DNA of 63,876 bases from a virus: IMG/VR virus record IMGVR_UViG_3300031963_000134, positions 1-63,876 of that record; one strand, given 5' to 3'. The notes under the pieces are model-generated. The model saw nothing but the letters and a program-made list of their open reading frames with translations, did not search any database and was not told where the DNA came from. Numbering within the stretch: the stretch's first letter is position 1; every line of letters begins with the position of its first letter. The translations under genes were made by a program, and so were the position numbers. This document shows positions 1-5,631 of the stretch, in pieces.

Positions 1-127
1 ATAAAATTGAATATAGTACCTACACTATACTATCTATACGCTCCTATATTATTACTATTATTATTACTTATAGGGAGAGTAAGAGATAGATATTCACCCG
101 CTCGTTTAAAATCAAATTCTAAAATAT

Positions 128-233
128 CCCTTTGTACTAACTCGCTCTAGGGTGAGCAGTTGTAATGAAATAAAGTCTTAATATCATACCGATTGATTAA
201 AGATAAATAAGGATTACAACTGAGTGCAGAGGG
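128..233 (+). ncRNA. Three-way-junction RNA element, copy 1
   Basis: Three helices can be read directly. The outer stem pairs 128-138 (CCCTTTGTACT) with 223-233 (AGTGCAGAGGG), 11 bp including two G-U pairs. A small hairpin pairs 141-145 with 152-156. A perfect 10-bp stem pairs 157-166 (CAGTTGTAAT) with 213-222 (ATTACAACTG). The stems abut with only two unpaired bases at the junction. Copy 2 at 812-949 keeps the outer and inner stem sequences but has a different small hairpin, which supports conservation of structure. Function unknown. It may be part of a leader or processing unit for the RNA-rich left end. The strand is inferred from the copy orientation and the G-U pairs. Confidence 0.6.
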
Positions 234-267
234 GTTAATAGATTAGTAAAACTTAAAACTCAACTAT

Positions 268-474
268 ATGGTGCAATTTATTAAAAACAAAGAATCAGGT
301 GAAGAATATATGCAGCTATTTTCAATAGCACATACACCTGAAGAAGCTTTTCATATATGGAAAAGAGCTAAAGAATTGAATGTTGATGTGTGTATAGACA
401 ATAAAATGTTAGGTAATGATTGGGAAGCTAGATATGCTATTGAACAGCATTTTGGTGTTTCTTATACATTATAA
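268..474 (+). CDS. Hypothetical small protein (68 aa)
   Basis: The product is a short acidic soluble protein with no membrane segment and no motif I recognise. The start is an ATG preceded by an A-rich stretch without a Shine-Dalgarno sequence, as usual for Bacteroidota and their phages. It lies between structured RNA copy 1 and two orphan copies of that element's 3' strand, which begin directly after its TAA. The coding sequence is clean and the amino-acid composition is protein-like, but the function cannot be assigned. Confidence 0.5.
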   Translation: MVQFIKNKESGEEYMQLFSIAHTPEEAFHIWKRAKELNVDVCIDNKMLGNDWEARYAIEQHFGVSYTL

Positions 475-510
475 CTGAGTACAGAGGGATTATAATAACT
501 GAGTGCAGAG
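475..510 (+). repeat. Two orphan copies of the element's 3' strand
   Basis: CTGAGTACAGAGGG at 475-488 and CTGAGTGCAGAG at 499-510 repeat the junction 3' strand of the elements at 128-233 and 812-949. No matching 5' strand lies close by. The first could pair with 128-138 better than that strand's own partner does, with one G-U instead of two. That would enclose the 268-474 gene in a long-range stem. Confidence 0.5.
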
Positions 511-534
511 AATATTTACTTAACGCAAAATGCT

Positions 535-741
535 ATGAATAAAGACTTAAAGCTTAACATGAAACGTCTTTCCAAAAATCTAGAGGAAAGAAACGCTCAA
601 CCTTTAGTAACACTGGCTCTAAATTCAAAAAACGAGCTGATCACCATAGCGTCAGATTCTTTATCTCTAGATGAGATACTTTATCTATTAGAGAAAGGTG
701 TGGAATTCACCAAACAAAAAATCAAAAGCGTTAATGCTTAA
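535..741 (+). CDS. Hypothetical small protein (68 aa)
   Basis: The basic N-terminus is followed by a mixed helix/strand sequence and a helical C-terminus. No family is recognised. The layout (short strand-forming centre, amphipathic helix at about residues 43-60) is typical of small phage regulatory or accessory proteins, but nothing in the sequence shows a role. It lies just after the orphan repeat pair and before structured RNA copy 2. The ATG was chosen as the first start in frame. No Shine-Dalgarno sequence is evident. Confidence 0.5.
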   Translation: MNKDLKLNMKRLSKNLEERNAQPLVTLALNSKNELITIASDSLSLDEILYLLEKGVEFTKQKIKSVNA

Positions 742-811
742 CATCCGAACGTGAGCCAAACACTCTTAAATGATTAGTCACGGAGCGCTGTCAGCGTTTG
801 GATTATGAATA

Positions 812-949
812 CCTTTGTACTAACCTTCGGGTGAACAGTTGTAATAAGAGTCCTGCGTTAACTACCAGGAACAGTTTGCTACATTGTTTATAATGTAGAC
901 TCTTAAGCCTTTTGAAAGAACAAAGGTGTATTACAACTGAGTGCAAAGG
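812..949 (+). ncRNA. Three-way-junction RNA element, copy 2
   Basis: The architecture matches copy 1. The outer stem is 812-821/940-949 (CCTTTGTACT with AGTGCAAAGG). The small hairpin is ACC-TTCG-GGT at 823-832, capped by a UUCG tetraloop that replaces the unrelated hairpin of copy 1. The inner stem 836-845/930-939 is identical to copy 1. The inner domain is larger and has further helices: 846-851/899-904, 852-855/866-869, 879-885/892-898 and 908-912/922-926. An outer-stem G-U in copy 1 becomes A-U here, a compensatory change. The element runs directly into the large RNA that begins near 960 and may be its 5' domain. Confidence 0.65.
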
Positions 950-959
950 GTATAACTAA

Positions 960-1945
960 TTTTTCTTATTGCATCAATAGTGAGAAAATGAGTCAAGGGA
1001 TACCAGTGACAAAGCTGAAATGCTCACCTTACAGTTTAACTGTATGATAACCAGCTCACTATTAGATGCAATATATTATGGTTCAATACATTAGCTATCC
1101 GGTTAGCGACCGGTATCGTACAGAAGCTGTCTCGCTGACAGCCCGTGGATTATCCTAGTTAAACGTCCCAGAAAGATTGTACTAGGTATGAATTACCCTC
1201 TCGGGGGTAAAGGTCAGCCTTCATGACCTTAAGGATAAACCAGTGATGGTATAAAGTCAATTCCCGTGGTTAGGGGATTGGCGCAGGAGTAATCCTGTCC
1301 ATAGAAAGGTATCGTATTACCTATAACTTGGTGTGCTAGTGACCGAACGGTTGATGCACAGAGTTGTAGAAGTTCCGACAGGCGGGACTTTGAGAGGGAA
1401 ACCTCAATAGAAAATACGATAAGCACTCGCAGTACACCTCGCCAAGGTGGAAACGAGTGCAAGTTGAATGGGTCTTGCTGTGAGAAATCACGTGAGAATA
1501 CCCGCTCGACAGTAAGTAGACTTGGCAGTCGAAAGCAAGGTGGAGTCATAGCTAAACTACTCAAAAGGTAGCATGCTATATGAAGTCTGAACTACTTCAT
1601 CTACCTTCCTGAACCGCTAACAATTTGGTTAGTTACCGAATCTAAGCACAAACGTTCAGACCGTGTCAACGAAAATGCTCTTATTCTGCTGTAATATGCA
1701 GACACCCTACGCTCGCAAAGCCGATGGTGAGAAGAGTGAGTACTATCTCAACTAACAGGAGGCATCTTGTTAACCTCGGCAGAGGAGTTGGTAGGAAAAC
1801 GAATCTATGGCGTTGACATGTTAAAGTCCGGTGAGAACTCTATCTCGCTGAGCATGCTACGTACGTGTAGAAATACATGTGTGTGTAACACGGGGAAACC
1901 TGTAAAAATCGTAGCACAAAGGGTCAACACTCAGCCCTTTAACTG
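960..1945 (+). ncRNA. Large ornate structured non-coding RNA (about 1 kb, GOLLD/ROOL-like in size and setting)
   Basis: No credible gene fits here, but nested helices are dense. An 18-bp helix broken by one bulged A pairs 967-984 with 1055-1073 and encloses hairpin 1030-1044. Further hairpins are 1099-1113, 1126-1142, 1154-1159/1181-1186, 1193-1210, 1211-1229, 1394-1405 (GAAA loop), 1423-1429/1454-1460 and 1617-1632. Long-range helices are 1585-1592/1654-1661 (8 bp), 1664-1671/1811-1818 (8 bp) and 1855-1861/1910-1916, the last enclosing a GAAA-capped hairpin at 1864-1879. A terminal hairpin is 1918-1923/1935-1940. Giant ornate RNAs of the GOLLD and ROOL classes are about 0.5-1 kb and sit beside phage tRNA genes, as here. 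I cannot confirm class membership by eye. I saw no group I or group II intron core. Confidence 0.72.
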
Positions 1946-1983
1946 ACTAAAGTTATACCAAATTATTATACATTAGTTGACTA

Positions 1984-2043
1984 GAGTTCATACCAAAGAA
2001 AGTAATGCTCCCTTTCAAGCATGAAATCTTTGGTACTGAACTC
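1984..2043 (+). other. Long imperfect hairpin downstream of the large RNA
   Basis: GAGTTCA at 1984-1990 pairs with TGAACTC at 2037-2043. The stem continues with ACCAAAGA/TCTTTGGT and ends in an ATGCT/AGCAT hairpin, giving about 20 bp in total. No T-run follows immediately (a T8 tract begins near 2071), so it is more likely a 3' domain or processing site of the RNA region than a standard terminator. Confidence 0.55.
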
Positions 2044-2081
2044 GAATAATTCATTGCGCTTCGTCTTATATTTTTTTTCTA

Positions 2082-2139
2082 CGCGCTCGACTTTTTAAAA
2101 ATATAACTTAGAACACACTAAATACTACTAACGCGCTCG
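2082..2139. promoter_or_regulatory. Paired CGCGCTCG motifs upstream of a small operon
   Basis: ACGCGCTCG occurs at 2081-2089 and 2131-2139, 50 bp apart, each followed by a T-rich tract. The surrounding DNA is very AT-rich. A related CCGCTCGTTTAAA lies at 98-110. The spacing and position just upstream of the gene at 2176 suggest operator or promoter elements. There is no direct evidence for a binding protein. Confidence 0.25.
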
Positions 2140-2175
2140 TTTTTTATCCTATAATTATTTTAACTACATTAGAAA

Positions 2176-2397
2176 ATGCTTCAGGAAACTCAAGAGCAAA
2201 CAGTAGGAGACATGATCGAAAAGCTCTCCGGTTATGTAGGTGAACTACAGGTTTTACTACTTAACAGAACTAAAAATATTGAGAGGGGTGTTGAATCTAC
2301 AAAGGATGGGTTCATTAAAAACTTCAGAATTAGAGGAGCATATAATGATGAAGCATTATTATGTGTTGTAATAGAATTTTACGAAGATGATAAGTAA
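2176..2397 (+). CDS. Hypothetical protein (73 aa)
   Basis: This small protein has a predicted amphipathic helix at about residues 10-45 and a strand-forming C-terminal third. I recognise no family. It is the first gene after the RNA-rich left end. Its stop overlaps the possible start of the next gene, suggesting co-transcription and translational coupling. Confidence 0.55.
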   Translation: MLQETQEQTVGDMIEKLSGYVGELQVLLLNRTKNIERGVESTKDGFIKNFRIRGAYNDEALLCVVIEFYEDDK

Positions 2398-2626
2398 GTG
2401 GAATCATAGGGTGCTCGCGCACAAACAAAAAGATGGTGAGGTTTACTACCAAATCCATGAGGTATATTACGATAAAGAGGGGAATGCTACTGCATATACA
2501 ACAAACCCCGTCTCTATTATCGGCGACAGTATAACAGGAATACAACGAGTCCTAGATAATCTCAAAGACTCTTTAAATAAACCAGTTCTTTGGGGAGGTG
2601 AAGACTTCCCCAAGGAATGCGAATAA
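2387..2626 (+). CDS. Conserved hypothetical phage protein (79 aa)
   Basis: The product has a strand-rich N-terminal half that starts KWN-R and includes the segment Y-IHEVYYD. A helical C-terminal half ends in PVLWGGEDFP. I recognise this pattern as a short protein recurrent in diverse phage and bacterial genomes with no assigned function. The chosen ATG overlaps the upstream gene by 11 bases. The stop falls five bases before the first tRNA-like gene, so the RNA probably lies on the same transcript. Confidence 0.65.
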   Translation: MISKWNHRVLAHKQKDGEVYYQIHEVYYDKEGNATAYTTNPVSIIGDSITGIQRVLDNLKDSLNKPVLWGGEDFPKECE

Positions 2627-2631
2627 TAAAT

Positions 2632-2732
2632 AGTCAGGTGGCGGAATGGTAGACGCTTGGAGGCATCCGAAAAACGGTTTGAGTCCGTTGAAGTCTGGAA
2701 TTGACATACAGGTTCGAATCCTGTCCTGACTA
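2632..2732 (+). tRNA. tRNA-Leu-type gene with abnormal core (possible UGA anticodon)
   Basis: The acceptor AGTCAGG (2632-2638) pairs with CCTGACT (2725-2731), followed by discriminator A. The T-arm is canonical (ACAGG-TTCGAAT-CCTGT), and the D-arm (GCG/CGC with GG) is the leucine type. After the D-arm comes an extra hairpin, TTGGA-ggca-TCCGA. A 5-bp stem with a 7-nt loop (AACGG-TTTGAGT-CCGTT) then follows and would carry anticodon UGA. A short GTC/GAC variable arm comes last. Leucine identity features combined with a serine-type anticodon and an inserted hairpin are unusual. It may be an aberrant tRNA, a decoy or a tRNA-like structure. No CCA is encoded. Confidence 0.5.
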
Positions 2733-2733
2733 C

Positions 2734-2859
2734 AAAGATATGCACTTGAAAAGTGCTGTGAGCAACTCGGAATAGTACGGAACTGGTAATAATTCTAGAA
2801 GCCACTTCTGAGCGAAGTCCTTAGGTTGTATAGGCAGTGGAGCGACACCACATATCTTT
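2734..2859 (+). ncRNA. Small structured RNA between tRNA-like genes
   Basis: A 9-bp closing helix pairs 2734-2742 (AAAGATATG) with 2851-2859 (CATATCTTT). Inside are hairpins at 2742-2756 (GCACTT/AAGTGC), 2804-2818 (ACTTC/GAAGT) and about 2837-2851 (GTGG/CCAC). It lacks the D-loop GG and a TTCRA T-loop, so it is not an ordinary tRNA. It fills the gap between two tRNA-like genes exactly and may be co-processed with them. Confidence 0.45.
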
Positions 2860-2867
2860 TCTAAAAT

Positions 2868-3006
2868 AGTCAGGTGGCGGAACTGGTAGACGCTGCTATA
2901 AACCAAACATAGAAATATGTCTTCAAGGGGAAACGCTGAAACCGTGTTGAGCAATGTGTCTCAAAGTAAGTTACGGTTCATACAGGTTCGAATCCTGTCC
3001 TGACTA
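2868..3006 (+). tRNA. tRNA-Leu-type gene with enlarged, aberrant core (139 nt)
   Basis: The acceptor, D-arm and T-arm are the same as in the gene at 2632 (AGTCAGG with CCTGACT, leucine-type GGCGGAACTGGTAGACGC, ACAGG-TTCGAAT-CCTGT). The middle is about 88 nt and contains hairpins CATA-GAAA-TATG, AACCGT/ACGGTT and TTGAG/CTCAA. ACGCTG occurs twice, flanking a segment of about 37 nt that could be an insertion. I find no convincing 5-bp/7-nt anticodon arm. It is too short for a normal group I intron. It may be a decayed or tRNA-like RNA rather than a decoding tRNA. Confidence 0.4.
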
Positions 3007-3021
3007 CTAAAAATTAAAGTA

Positions 3022-3162
3022 ATGAGAAGTAAGGTTTTTCAAAGAATATTAGATGATATGGATAAAGACCCTTGGTGGGTTAAACTTAAAAGATGGTTTG
3101 TAGTTGAATATTATGTTATTAAATGTTTAGGTTTAATAAAATATTTTAAAAATAGAAAATAG
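3022..3162 (+). CDS. Short basic aromatic protein (46 aa) between tRNA genes
   Basis: The ATG at 3022 opens a 46-codon frame ending in TAG at 3160-3162. The product starts MRSKVFQRIL, contains DPWWVKLKRWF, and ends in a Lys/Arg-rich tail around KYFKNRK. The composition is basic, hydrophobic and aromatic. The central Y-V-I-K-C-L-G-L-I segment could associate with membrane or nucleic acid. The last two bases of its stop are the first two of the downstream tRNA, so processing of that tRNA would cut the message at its end. Function unknown. Confidence 0.5.
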   Translation: MRSKVFQRILDDMDKDPWWVKLKRWFVVEYYVIKCLGLIKYFKNRK

Positions 3163-3255
3163 TCAGGTGGCGGAATTGGTTAGACGCTCGCTTCAAGGTG
3201 CGGTCAGTCAACGAAATGTAAAGCTGACGTACAGGTTCGAATCCTGTCCTGACAA
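3161..3255 (+). tRNA. tRNA-Leu, probable CAA anticodon, with 8-nt anticodon loop
   Basis: The D-arm, class II variable arm (GTCAG/CTGAC) and T-arm are leucine type. The anticodon region reads CGC-TTCAAGGT-GCG, which gives CAA at the usual place after TT. The loop is then 8 nt and the stem only 4 bp including a G-U pair. The first acceptor pair is A-A in place of the A-T of the two sister genes. The discriminator A fits leucine. The 3' end lies two bases before the ATG of the next gene. Amino-acid assignment is by inspection. Confidence 0.65.
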
Positions 3256-3257
3256 CT

Positions 3258-3497
3258 ATGAAAATCAATCTTAAAAAACTAGCACAACAAAAGGAAGCAC
3301 TCAAAGATGTAGCTTCAACTAATCAAAGTAACATGTATAGAAAGCTCCTAAGAGAGCTCACTTCTTGGATAGAAGAAGTAGAAACAGATTTAGAAATGGG
3401 CGGTGAATCTATTGTAGAATTAGATCAGGAAAGACTGACAGCAATAGAGGAACGCGATAAGTTTTTATCATTTTACAAACTAGCAGACGACATCTAA
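3258..3497 (+). CDS. Hypothetical helical protein (79 aa)
   Basis: The product is almost entirely predicted alpha-helix with charged heptad-like spacing (residues about 5-70), probably a small coiled-coil protein. No family is recognised. Its ATG follows the mature tRNA-Leu 3' end by two bases, so tRNA 3' processing would leave a nearly leaderless message. The stop overlaps the start of the next gene by one base. Confidence 0.6.
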   Translation: MKINLKKLAQQKEALKDVASTNQSNMYRKLLRELTSWIEEVETDLEMGGESIVELDQERLTAIEERDKFLSFYKLADDI

Positions 3498-3919
3498 TGG
3501 TTACAGTAAACATACCAACGGACAGTGGGTTCACCCACATTTTGTTTAATCTAGCTGCTCAAGGATACTCACATATCAAAGCAGTATATAGCGGATATGG
3601 TGACAGCGGTGATGTAGAAGAAATATACGCCATCAAAAGAGGTGGTGTTAATAGTATGGAAGAAGAATACGTTGATACCGTAGATGATATTGAAAATTAT
3701 CAAGATGAAATAGGAAGGGGAAGTGACCTCTTTCATGCTATCGCAAATAACGTATTAGAACAGTTACTTAATAATCTCGACGATTGGTGGAATAACGACG
3801 GTGGCGGTGGTACTCTTTGGGTATCTACCGATGATGCTCAATTTGTATGCGAGCATTATGTCACTATCGTAACCTACGATCGTGAGGATTCTGTAGCAAC
3901 TGGTACATTTAAAGATTAA
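3497..3919 (+). CDS. DUF6878-like protein
   Basis: Residues about 20-45 contain a glycine-rich Y-SGYGDSGDVEE segment, and about residue 95 onward reads WWNNDGGGGTLWV. A DSG motif followed by a C-terminal half with LxxxxxWxxNDGGxGT is the pattern I associate with DUF6878, a phage and plasmid family of unknown function. The next gene belongs to DUF6915, which travels with it in other mobile elements as far as I recall. The protein is acidic, soluble and has no signal peptide. The start overlaps the preceding stop. Family assignment is from memory of the motif. Confidence 0.6.
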   Translation: MVTVNIPTDSGFTHILFNLAAQGYSHIKAVYSGYGDSGDVEEIYAIKRGGVNSMEEEYVDTVDDIENYQDEIGRGSDLFHAIANNVLEQLLNNLDDWWNNDGGGGTLWVSTDDAQFVCEHYVTIVTYDREDSVATGTFKD

Positions 3920-3920
3920 T

Positions 3921-4262
3921 ATGGCTCATCCAGTTCAACACGCTAAGTCAAGTGTAAAAAAATTCGGTGGTGAGATAAACGATTACATTAAGATCCATGA
4001 GTGGTTTGATGAAACTAAAGCATGGATAGGACATTCCAAACATAGAATGTTCCGGCATCATAGTGAAGGTATATTTGAATGCGAAAAAATATTCGGTTCA
4101 ACTTTTACAAACTCTGAAGGTAAGATAGTCTTTACTCGTTATGTAGGGGAACAACATGTCCGCGAAGATTGTAATGGGCACATCCCATCTGCGAAAGAAT
4201 GGGTCGACAATATATCACAACCGAAGGAGTGGATGCTTAAAACTCTACATATAGAAGACTAA
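3921..4262 (+). CDS. DUF6915 family protein
   Basis: The sequence carries the family hallmarks: MAHP at the start, S-KKFGG, the segment IHEWFDETK, a histidine-rich HRMFRHHSEG block at about residues 41-50, and F-RYVGEQHVRED near residue 80. DUF6915 has no established function. The invariant histidines and acidic residues suggest metal binding (inference). The start is one base after the stop of the DUF6878-like gene, so the two are almost certainly co-translated. Confidence 0.8.
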   Translation: MAHPVQHAKSSVKKFGGEINDYIKIHEWFDETKAWIGHSKHRMFRHHSEGIFECEKIFGSTFTNSEGKIVFTRYVGEQHVREDCNGHIPSAKEWVDNISQPKEWMLKTLHIED

Positions 4263-4263
4263 T

Positions 4264-4923
4264 ATGGCATACTTAAATCATGATATCCCCACAATAACTT
4301 GTTACATTAGAAACGAGTATTTGTATAACCATGAAAAAGGTCATGGTGAATTTACTCTCGCTGATGTACACGCTGTGGCATCCATGGAAAAGAGAGTGCC
4401 GTTGTTTGAAGCATTCCTAGAGAACGGTGTTAACTGGACAAGACGACCCATACATGCTTTCTGTTGGAGAAAGAATGCTGAGGTACTACCAATGTCCGAA
4501 CACATCTATTGGGATTGCTTCTCCCATTACATTAATGTTCAAGTTAGGTCTCGACTCTCAGGGTTGAGAGCAGATCTTATATCTATATCCGGTGTAAAGA
4601 GACAGGGTAACTACCTATTCACTCTTGATTGGGCTCACGAAAACAGGACAATGTTAGATGTAAACTTTAGCGAAACTCCTGAACATAAGTGCGGTCACGT
4701 ATTCAAGATGGACAACGGTAACTACTTTATCTATCCTAATAACCGTGTAATATGGATGGACAATGCTTGGACATTCGATAGGATTCAAAAGAATCCAGGG
4801 TACAGAATCGATATGACTGTGTACTCTATCGAACAAATGGGTGGTTACTCTACCGATAACAATTACTTTACGAACTTCACAGATGAAAAAGAAAATCCTA
4901 AGATCAATACGGACGGATTGTAA
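4264..4923 (+). CDS. Hypothetical protein (219 aa)
   Basis: The N-terminal ~65 residues look helical, followed by a strand-rich, aromatic domain (about 90-205) with many Tyr, Trp and Asn. No catalytic motif or membrane segment is visible. It starts one base after the DUF6915 gene stops. Its last 41 bases overlap the likely start of the SET-domain gene in another frame, so the three genes are a tight transcription unit. I do not recognise the family. Confidence 0.65.
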   Translation: MAYLNHDIPTITCYIRNEYLYNHEKGHGEFTLADVHAVASMEKRVPLFEAFLENGVNWTRRPIHAFCWRKNAEVLPMSEHIYWDCFSHYINVQVRSRLSGLRADLISISGVKRQGNYLFTLDWAHENRTMLDVNFSETPEHKCGHVFKMDNGNYFIYPNNRVIWMDNAWTFDRIQKNPGYRIDMTVYSIEQMGGYSTDNNYFTNFTDEKENPKINTDGL

Positions 4924-5284
4924 CGTTAATCTTAGACCCTCTAAAGTTTGTGATGGCGTAGGAGTATTCGCATTGGTAAATATTCCCAAGCATAAAACAT
5001 TATTTAGTGATTTAAAACCCGATGAACTACATATTGGGTGGGATGAAGTGAGTAATTTACCTGACCAAATAACAGATTATTTAAGTCGGATATGTATCTC
5101 AGATAGAGACGGCTTCAAACTGAGCCGTACAGTTTCAGAGATTAACATTAGTTACTTTGTCAATCACTCTGATGATCCCAACGTTATGTACGATCAAACA
5201 TACGATCGGTATATTACGATAAGAGATATATCAGAGGGTGAAGAAATCCTTGTAAAGTATATTGATCACGAAATTGATTGGTAA
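4883..5284 (+). CDS. SET-domain protein (putative protein lysine methyltransferase)
   Basis: The core shows SET-domain signatures in order: GVGVFA at residues 25-30 (GxG SAM-binding turn), a YFVNHSDDPNV segment near residues 92-101 (the NHSxxPN motif), and ITIRDISEGEEILVKY near 110-125. SET enzymes transfer methyl from S-adenosylmethionine to lysine. Length is about 133 aa, a minimal SET domain without pre/post-SET cysteines. I chose the ATG at 4883; an earlier in-frame ATG at 4841 lies deeper in the upstream gene. The target is unknown and could be a host or phage protein. Confidence 0.75.
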   Translation: MKKKILRSIRTDCNVNLRPSKVCDGVGVFALVNIPKHKTLFSDLKPDELHIGWDEVSNLPDQITDYLSRICISDRDGFKLSRTVSEINISYFVNHSDDPNVMYDQTYDRYITIRDISEGEEILVKYIDHEIDW

Positions 5285-5285
5285 T

Positions 5286-5456
5286 ATGGACGAGTTAATT
5301 AAATACGCAAACGAAGCAATAAGGAAAAGACCAGATCTCAAGGAAGATATCCTAGATTTGGTGAGTCTTTGTCAGTCTGAGATCGAAGACGGCGCATCAG
5401 TTCAAAATGAAATTGAATTGTGCCGTAATGATATCGAAGAATTGTTAGAAGACTAA
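5286..5456 (+). CDS. Small acidic conserved phage protein (56 aa)
   Basis: This helical acidic protein has the pattern DLVSLCQSEIEDG-SVQNEIELC-NDIEEL, which recurs in small phage proteins of unknown function. The ATG at 5286 sits one base after the SET gene stop and is preferred over an in-frame ATG inside that gene. The stop is eight bases before the tRNA-Arg gene. Confidence 0.65.
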   Translation: MDELIKYANEAIRKRPDLKEDILDLVSLCQSEIEDGASVQNEIELCRNDIEELLED

Positions 5457-5464
5457 CATTGGAT

Positions 5465-5538
5465 GCACCCTTAGCTCAATTGGATAGAGCAACTGCCTTC
5501 TAAGCAGTAGGCTATAGGTTCGATTCCTATAGGGTGTA
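5465..5538 (+). tRNA. tRNA-Arg (anticodon TCT)
   Basis: A complete cloverleaf can be drawn. The acceptor GCACCCT pairs with AGGGTGT (the first pair is G-U). The D-arm GCTC/GAGC has an AATTGGATA loop. The anticodon arm is ACTGC-CTTCTAA-GCAGT with TCT, followed by a 5-nt variable loop and T-arm ATAGG-TTCGATT-CCTAT, with discriminator A. It reads AGA codons, which AT-rich phage genes use often. No CCA is encoded. Confidence 0.95.
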
Positions 5539-5585
5539 CGGTATTTTTTGTTTCTAGCTTACAATAATCGTTCTTTGATTAACCC

Positions 5586-5626
5586 GCTTCCTCTCCCCAC
5601 TGCTACTAGGGGAGAGGAGCTTTTTT
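5586..5626 (+). terminator. Rho-independent terminator
   Basis: CCTCTCCCC (5590-5598) pairs with GGGGAGAGG (5609-5617). AGC and a T6 tract follow. It ends the accessory gene/tRNA operon just before the next ATG. Confidence 0.85.
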
Positions 5627-5631
5627 ATCTA

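Noticed and set aside
810-817. TACCTTTG as a Bacteroidota -7 promoter box
   Set aside because: It matches TAnnTTTG but no TTTG lies about 20 bases upstream, and the bases are part of the outer helix of the three-way junction.
1229-1564. 111-codon minus-strand reading frame
   Set aside because: It lies wholly within the highly base-paired RNA region and has an atypical amino-acid composition. Helices explain the sequence better.
960-1945. Group I or group II self-splicing intron
   Set aside because: I found no group I P7/S-type core, no domain V hairpin, no interrupted gene at the borders and no homing endonuclease.
2734-2859. A fourth tRNA in the left cluster
   Set aside because: The closing stem is 9 bp and there is no D-loop GG or TTCRA T-loop, so it does not fold as a tRNA.
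2868-3006. Group I intron inside the tRNA-Leu-like gene
   Set aside because: The extra segment is far shorter than known group I introns and lacks their core motifs.
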